Assembly: GCA_023423215.1 (NCBI GenBank)
Contig: JAFAFZ010000427.1
Coordinates: 1-8,805, forward strand
Origin: Actinomycetes bacterium
GTDB taxonomy: Bacteria > Actinomycetota > Acidimicrobiia > Acidimicrobiales > Microtrichaceae
DNA length: 8,805 nt
Reading direction: 5' to 3'
Positions 5,196 through 8,805 of the stretch are shown here, in pieces (positions within the stretch are counted from its first letter, which is position 1; each line of letters starts with the position of its first letter). The notes below the pieces were generated by a model. It had not been told where the DNA came from. It did not search any database and saw nothing but the letters and a program-made list of their open reading frames with translations. The position numbers and the translations under genes are program-made.

Positions 5196-6548
5196 GTGGT
5201 CAACGCTGCTCGATCGGGCCGATCCGGAGCGCACCGTCTCGGACGGTCCCCGCTGCCGCGTGTGGTCGCGGTCGCCGGCGTGGTGGCGCTCGTGTGGAGC
5301 GTCGCGGCGCCCGTCCGGGCCGGCGCGTCCCCGAGCCTGGCCCGCGGCGACGACGACACCATCGAGCTGCACGCCACGGGTGACGGCTCGTCGGGTTCGT
5401 ACCGGGCGGACGGTGGGTCCGATGGGGCGGACGGGTCGGACCGGTCCGACGGTGCTGAGGGCGGACGGGTCGGAGGAGTCCGGCGCGAGGGAGCGGACGA
5501 GGCGGCGGACGGTCCGGACCTGGTGCCCGGCGTCCTGCGGGTGCTCTCCCAGCGCTTCAGCTACGGCGGCTTCGACGCCGCGGCCGTCTCGGTGCGGGTG
5601 CTCGGGCCGCCGGCTGCGAGCTCGTCGTCGACAGGCACCTCCCCGCCGCCGGGCACGACGGTGCCGCCCGGTCGGTCGACGGTCGAGCTGGCGACCCGTT
5701 CCCGGACGGTCTCGCCGATCGTCGCCCGGTCCGCGTCCCGTTCGGCGCAGCCCGTCGTGGTGGTCGAGCTGCGGGTGCGCAACACGACGCCGACGCACGG
5801 CCGGCTCGAGGACGTGCGGATGCGGGCCGGTCGCTCCGTCTACGTCGCGACCGAGCTCCGCCACGGGCAGGTCGACGGGTCCGGCACGTCGACGCTGCGG
5901 GCGAGCTTCCGGATCCCGAGGGCGGCGACCTCGCTGCTCGACTCGGCGATGCTGGTCGTCGGCGCGCCAAGGACGAGCCAGGCGGTCGTCCCGCTCGGCC
6001 GTCGTCCGGCCGAGCCCGCGGTGCGCCATCCGCGGGCCGAGGAGCGCACCGTGCGGTCGACTCCGTTCGCGGCGCCGGGTGGCGCGCTGGGCACCTTCGA
6101 GGTGACCCGGCTCGAGCACGGGGCGAGCGTCGCCCGCCTCGAGGCGCCCGACGTCGGCATGCGGTGGCTCGGCATCGAGTACGGCCTGTGCACCCTGGGC
6201 GCACCCACCTCGATCCGCCCGGTGCTGGTGGTGCCCGGCGGCGAGGCCGGCCCGATGGTCGTGCAGCCGGTCGGCAACGAGGTGCGTGCCGGCTCGGCCC
6301 GTGGACCGCTGCCCGTTGCTCCCACGTGTCCTGGGTGGTCGACCGCCGTGGCCCACTGGCAGGTCCCGGTGCGCGTGCGGGGCGCCGTCGTGGTGCAGCT
6401 CATCGCGGCGTCCACCGCAGCGGGCTACGGACCGTCCGAGATCCCGGGTGGAGGCGCGGCGCCGGAGGTCGTCGGCTCGATGCAGTTCGAGGTGCCGGAG
6501 CTGCCCGCCGAGTCCACGCCGCCGACGGCGAGGCCCTGCCCGCCGTGA
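5196..6548 (+). CDS. Unrecognised secreted protein with Asp/Gly/Ser-rich segment
   Basis: I do not recognise the family. From GTG 5196, which has GGGAGG 4 nt upstream (5186-5191), the product is 450 residues. An Arg-rich N-terminus (R6, R9, R14, R17, R22) is followed by a hydrophobic core (about 23-38) and a likely signal peptidase site near VRAGAS (40-45); no lipobox Cys is present. A low-complexity D/G/S-rich segment (about 52-105) follows, then a globular part broken by a Ser/Thr/Pro linker (about 132-152). Repeated beta-type strings such as PVVVVELRVRNTTP and the later VVVQLIAAST suggest beta-sandwich structure, but this is inference. Three Cys lie in the C-terminal third. G/C dominates third positions throughout, supporting coding. 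GTG 5136 is an in-frame alternative but its GGGGGAG is only 1 nt away. It is divergent from the PMH-type gene. Confidence 0.68.
   Translation: MVNAARSGRSGAHRLGRSPLPRVVAVAGVVALVWSVAAPVRAGASPSLARGDDDTIELHATGDGSSGSYRADGGSDGADGSDRSDGAEGGRVGGVRREGADEAADGPDLVPGVLRVLSQRFSYGGFDAAAVSVRVLGPPAASSSSTGTSPPPGTTVPPGRSTVELATRSRTVSPIVARSASRSAQPVVVVELRVRNTTPTHGRLEDVRMRAGRSVYVATELRHGQVDGSGTSTLRASFRIPRAATSLLDSAMLVVGAPRTSQAVVPLGRRPAEPAVRHPRAEERTVRSTPFAAPGGALGTFEVTRLEHGASVARLEAPDVGMRWLGIEYGLCTLGAPTSIRPVLVVPGGEAGPMVVQPVGNEVRAGSARGPLPVAPTCPGWSTAVAHWQVPVRVRGAVVVQLIAASTAAGYGPSEIPGGGAAPEVVGSMQFEVPELPAESTPPTARPCPP
5405..5474. repeat. Degenerate GGCGGACGGGTCGGA repeats with 16-bp palindrome
   Basis: GGCGGACGGGTCGGA occurs exactly at 5426-5440 and 5460-5474, 34 bp apart and therefore in two different reading frames; a looser copy begins at 5405. 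Between them is a perfect 16-bp palindrome, GTCGGACCGGTCCGAC (5435-5450). Together they encode most of the D/G/S-rich segment of the secreted protein. Confidence 0.75.
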
Positions 6549-6594
6549 CTCGGCAGGTCCGTGTCGAGGGTGTTGACGCCGGCACGGCACGGAT

Positions 6595-6608
6595 GAGAAC
6601 GCGTTCTA
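6595..6608. promoter_or_regulatory. KstR-like TetR-family operator candidate
   Basis: GAGAACGCGTTCTA contains the perfect 12-bp palindrome AGAACGCGTTCT (6596-6607). It fits the mycobacterial/rhodococcal KstR pattern TnnAACnnGTTnnA at all positions but the first (G for T). The 2-bp gap between AAC and GTT excludes the actinobacterial SOS box, which has a 4-bp gap. It lies 21 nt before the amidohydrolase ATG, where a -35 element would be for the TAGCGT -10 box, so a bound repressor would block RNA polymerase. Confidence 0.55.
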
Positions 6609-6617
6609 CCTGGCGGC

Positions 6618-6623
6618 TAGCGT
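6618..6623 (+). promoter_or_regulatory. Candidate -10 box for leaderless amidohydrolase mRNA
   Basis: TAGCGT fits the TANNNT -10 pattern of actinobacterial housekeeping promoters and ends 6 nt before the A of ATG 6630. Transcription would then begin at or next to the start codon, which agrees with the absence of a Shine-Dalgarno sequence. Confidence 0.45.
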
Positions 6624-6629
6624 GGCCGG

Positions 6630-7496
6630 ATGCCCATGCCTGCCGGGATCGGGGTCATCGACACGATGATGGACCTGCCCTTCGACGACGTCCGCTCCAT
6701 CTACGAGTTCCTCACGCCCAACCTGAAGGACTCGGCGTCGAAGGAGGAGTTCGAGTTCCCTGCGCAGTACATGTTCAAGAAGGTGCCGAAGGCGGCGGAG
6801 GCCGGCGAGGACCCCGTCGCCCACACCCTGGCGCTGATGGACCACCACGGCATCGAGATGGCGCTCATCGGCTCGGGCGGCGAGAACCAGAACCGGGCGC
6901 TGCGTGAGCACCCCGACCGCTTCCTGCCGTCGATCGGCGTCGACCCGAACGAGGGCATGAAGGCCGTCGAGCAGATCGTGCGCCAGTACGAGACCACCGG
7001 CCTGAAGGCGCTCGCGGGCTTCCCGGCGGGCTACAGCCCGCAGGTCCCGATCAACGACAAGCGGTGGTACCCGATCTACGCCAAGTGCTGCGAGCTGAAC
7101 ATCCCGGTGTTCATGTGCACGGGCGTGCCGGGGCCCCGAGTGCCCATGGCCTGCCAGAAGACCGAGCTCCTGGACGAGGTCTGCTGGTTCTTCCCCGAGC
7201 TGACCATCGTGATGCGCCACGGCGCGGAGCCGTGGGAGGAGCTCGCCGTGAAGCTGATGATCAAGTGGCCGAACCTGTACTACTCGACCTCGGCGTTCGC
7301 TCCCCGGTACTACCCGAAGGCGATCATCGACTACGCGAACACGCGTGGCGCCGACAAGGTCATGTACGGCGGCTACTTCCCGATGGGCCTGACGCTCGAC
7401 CGGATCTTCTCGGAGCTGCCCGACCTGCCGCTGAAGGACGAGGTCTGGCCGAAGTTCCTGCGCGAGAACGCTCGTCGCGTCCTGCAGCTGGACTGA
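6630..7496 (+). CDS. Amidohydrolase-2 fold protein lacking canonical metal ligands
   Basis: A 288-residue protein with the TIM-barrel layout of the amidohydrolase-related family 2 (PF04909 type). Strand 1 reads GVIDTMMD (8-15) where the family has an IDxHxH motif, so both histidines are replaced (M13, D15). The strand-5 position usually PvvlHtG reads PVFMCTG (Cys163 for His). MRHGAEPW (195-202) keeps one His (197). The final motif, usually YGSDYP, reads YGGYFP (246-251), so the catalytic Asp is lost. I believe actinobacteria hold a group of such proteins with similar 'IDTM' openings and a FPAQYMF-like segment (here 43-49). Hydrolysis is therefore not assured; decarboxylation, binding or another role is possible. 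Cytosolic, no signal peptide. ATG 6630 follows a promoter-like box directly, with ATG 6636 as an alternative. It ends 4 nt from the convergent HNH gene. Confidence 0.85.
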   Translation: MPMPAGIGVIDTMMDLPFDDVRSIYEFLTPNLKDSASKEEFEFPAQYMFKKVPKAAEAGEDPVAHTLALMDHHGIEMALIGSGGENQNRALREHPDRFLPSIGVDPNEGMKAVEQIVRQYETTGLKALAGFPAGYSPQVPINDKRWYPIYAKCCELNIPVFMCTGVPGPRVPMACQKTELLDEVCWFFPELTIVMRHGAEPWEELAVKLMIKWPNLYYSTSAFAPRYYPKAIIDYANTRGADKVMYGGYFPMGLTLDRIFSELPDLPLKDEVWPKFLRENARRVLQLD

Positions 7497-7505
7497 CCCG
7501 TCAGT
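7492..7505. other. Small inverted repeat holding two convergent stop codons
   Basis: ACTGA (7492-7496), loop CCCG, TCAGT (7501-7505). Both TGA stops, one on each strand, lie within the arms. With a 5-bp stem and no U-tract it is not a convincing intrinsic terminator. Confidence 0.3.
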
Positions 7506-8805
7506 GCGGCGGATCGGTGCCGCCGTCGTCGCCGCAGGTGCGAGTGGTGCCGCATCGGCCGGGCTGGAGCCCCGCCGCACGACGGAACGCACGTTGCGTC
7601 GCCGGCGGCAGCGTCCCGACGAGCGCGTCCACCGTCGCCGGCCGCGCGCACCGAGCCGTTGAGCCGGACTCGGCAGCTTCGGTCCGAGCGGCCCGAGCGA
7701 CCGGCGAGGACGGATCGCGGGTCACACCCGAGCCGGTGCGCTGCGCCGCGTCGGTGGGGAACGGTCGTGGTGCGAGATGACGCTGGCTGCGCAGCACGGT
7801 GCCGGCCGGCGTCGTGATGAGGAGACCGGCCGGGTCGTCCGGATCGGGCCGGGCGTGCCAGTCGGGCCGATGCCACATGCCGTGGTGGGTGGGGCACAAC
7901 GTGACGCCGTTGCGCAGGTCCGTGGCGCCGTCCTCGTCCCACTCGAGCAGGTGGTGCACGTGCACCCAGCGCGGCGAGGCGCTGCAGCCAGGGTGCACGC
8001 AGCCGCCGTCGCGCACGAGGATCGCCCGTCGCTGGGCCGCCGAGAAGAACCGCCGCTTGCGACCGGCGTCGAGCGGCACGCCCAGGGAGTCCACCACGAC
8101 GGCCGCCCAGCCGGCGTCGCAGCACAGCAGTCGAGTGGCGGCGGCCGAGAGGCGCCGCCCGTCCAGCGTCGCCGCGTGCGTCGGGTCGGCAGCGTGCACG
8201 ACGAGCGTGACGCCGGTGGACGGCGCCCGCAGGTCGGCGCCACGAGCGGCATGGCCGCGCAAGAGCAGCTCGACGACGGCCTCGGACCGAAGGCGCGCTC
8301 GCCCGGGGATGACGTGGGTCGGATCGGAGGCGCGCAGCTTGCGGTGGTGGCGGAGCCGAGCCTGCAGCTCGACGTCGATGGCCGCGAGCACGGCCTCGGT
8401 CTCGAACGGGCCGTGCAGCTCCAGCAGGAGGCGCAGCCCCCCGTCCCAGAGGTGCGACGCGGCGGCGTGGTCGCGTTCGCGGGCGGGTGCCGGGCCGTCG
8501 GTGTCCAGCAGGCGGAGCGTGTCGCGCACGTGGCGCTCCCACTCGTCGAAGCGCAGGCGCTGCGCCAGGTCGACGAACGCGAGCTGCAGGTCGACCAGGT
8601 GGGGCTCGATGCGATCGGTGCGCAGGACGGCGAGCAGCTCGGCGTGGTGGACCGTGAGCCGCCCGTCGGCGAGCGCCGACGCGACCACCGGCAGCAGGTC
8701 CCGCAACGTCCGAGCGGTACGGGTGGCGCGCCACGCCGCCCGGCCGGGAGCGCCGAGCTCGTGCGCGAGCCACCGCCGCATCGTCAGGCCGCTGCGGGGC
8801 AGGGT
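7501..8805 (-). CDS. DUF222 / 13E12-repeat family HNH endonuclease-like protein, 5' partial
   Basis: The frame is open to the window edge (434 codons plus stop visible). Residues before the first in-window ATG (8781) continue naturally (SGLTMRRWLAHELG), so the true start is outside. The N-terminal helical part resembles DUF222: a WLA-x-E-LG-x-x-x-x-AA opening, then ALADGRLTVHHAELLAVL, as in the family's G-x-L-S-x-x-HA block. The HNH domain (coded at about 8045-7880) has CVHPGC, HVHHLLEWDEDGATDLRNG and CPTHH, so the His, Asn, His triad and the zinc cysteines look intact. A long tail rich in Arg, Ala, Thr and Pro follows (about 125 residues). Family members are abundant and multi-copy in actinobacteria and are annotated as nucleases, but their biological role is unclear. 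Nuclease activity is inferred from the motif only. Confidence 0.88.
   Translation of the reverse strand, partial: TLPRSGLTMRRWLAHELGAPGRAAWRATRTARTLRDLLPVVASALADGRLTVHHAELLAVLRTDRIEPHLVDLQLAFVDLAQRLRFDEWERHVRDTLRLLDTDGPAPARERDHAAASHLWDGGLRLLLELHGPFETEAVLAAIDVELQARLRHHRKLRASDPTHVIPGRARLRSEAVVELLLRGHAARGADLRAPSTGVTLVVHAADPTHAATLDGRRLSAAATRLLCCDAGWAAVVVDSLGVPLDAGRKRRFFSAAQRRAILVRDGGCVHPGCSASPRWVHVHHLLEWDEDGATDLRNGVTLCPTHHGMWHRPDWHARPDPDDPAGLLITTPAGTVLRSQRHLAPRPFPTDAAQRTGSGVTRDPSSPVARAARTEAAESGSTARCARPATVDALVGTLPPATQRAFRRAAGLQPGRCGTTRTCGDDGGTDPPH

Noticed and set aside
6573..6578. TTGACG as -35 box for the amidohydrolase
   Set aside because: It is 39 bp from the TAGCGT box, and no acceptable -10 lies 16-19 bp downstream of it.
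4980..6590. Minus-strand frame stays open for 537 codons upstream of the PMH-type start, antisense to the secreted-protein gene
   Set aside because: The translation is a monotonous Arg/Gly/His/Pro mixture without domains, and the enzyme's conserved N-terminus begins right after ATG 4979. Long open antisense frames are expected at this GC content.
6596..6607. SOS box (LexA site) reading of the palindrome
   Set aside because: The actinobacterial SOS box has four bases between GAAC and GTTC; here there are two.
6164..7780. Plus-strand frames overlapping the amidohydrolase, and the minus frame at 6606-7592
   Set aside because: They carry no motifs and lack the codon pattern of the amidohydrolase frame, which aligns with a known fold end to end.
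7501..8805. Mobile intron or homing endonuclease from the HNH domain
   Set aside because: The DUF222 N-terminal part marks the common chromosomal 13E12-type family; no intron, terminal repeats or integrase accompany it.

Overview
The window is very GC-rich, with G or C at most third codon positions, GTG as well as ATG starts, few Shine-Dalgarno sites and compact spacing. These traits, a DUF222/13E12-type HNH protein, and a diverged amidohydrolase behind a KstR-like palindrome point to a high-GC actinomycete. The class Acidimicrobiia is possible, but I cannot fix the lineage from sequence alone. All but about 0.5 kb is coding. I see no rRNA, tRNA, CRISPR, integrase, transposase or phage gene.

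Layout: (1) 1-1569 (+), the 3' part of an RCK-gated potassium-channel-like protein whose pore is cut by the window edge. (2) 1625-2032 (+), a small YybH/SgcJ-like NTF2-fold protein. (3) 2052-3308 (-), a Mg2+ transporter with two fused MgtE membrane domains (SLC41 layout) and no cytosolic regulatory domains. (4) 3423-4979 (-), a formylglycine-dependent hydrolase that matches phosphonate monoester hydrolases much better than ordinary arylsulfatases. (5) A 216-nt divergent spacer with an 18-bp tandem repeat. (6) 5196-6548 (+), an unrecognised secreted protein with an Asp/Gly/Ser-rich segment made of degenerate DNA repeats. (7) 6630-7496 (+), an amidohydrolase-2 fold protein that lacks nearly all the usual metal ligands, behind a candidate KstR-type operator and a leaderless-type promoter. 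(8) 7501-8805 (-), a DUF222-HNH protein whose N-terminus lies outside the window.

Genes 2/3 and 7/8 are convergent with very short gaps; 4/6 are divergent. Genes 4 and 3 are codirectional 113 nt apart and may be co-transcribed. The set does not form one obvious pathway. The items most worth checking are the KstR-like operator and the degenerate amidohydrolase it would control, the unusual channel filter, the phosphonate-monoesterase-type enzyme, and a series of short direct duplications (13, 15, 18 and 15 bp) spread over about 4 kb. I found no convincing evidence of a wholly new multi-gene system here.
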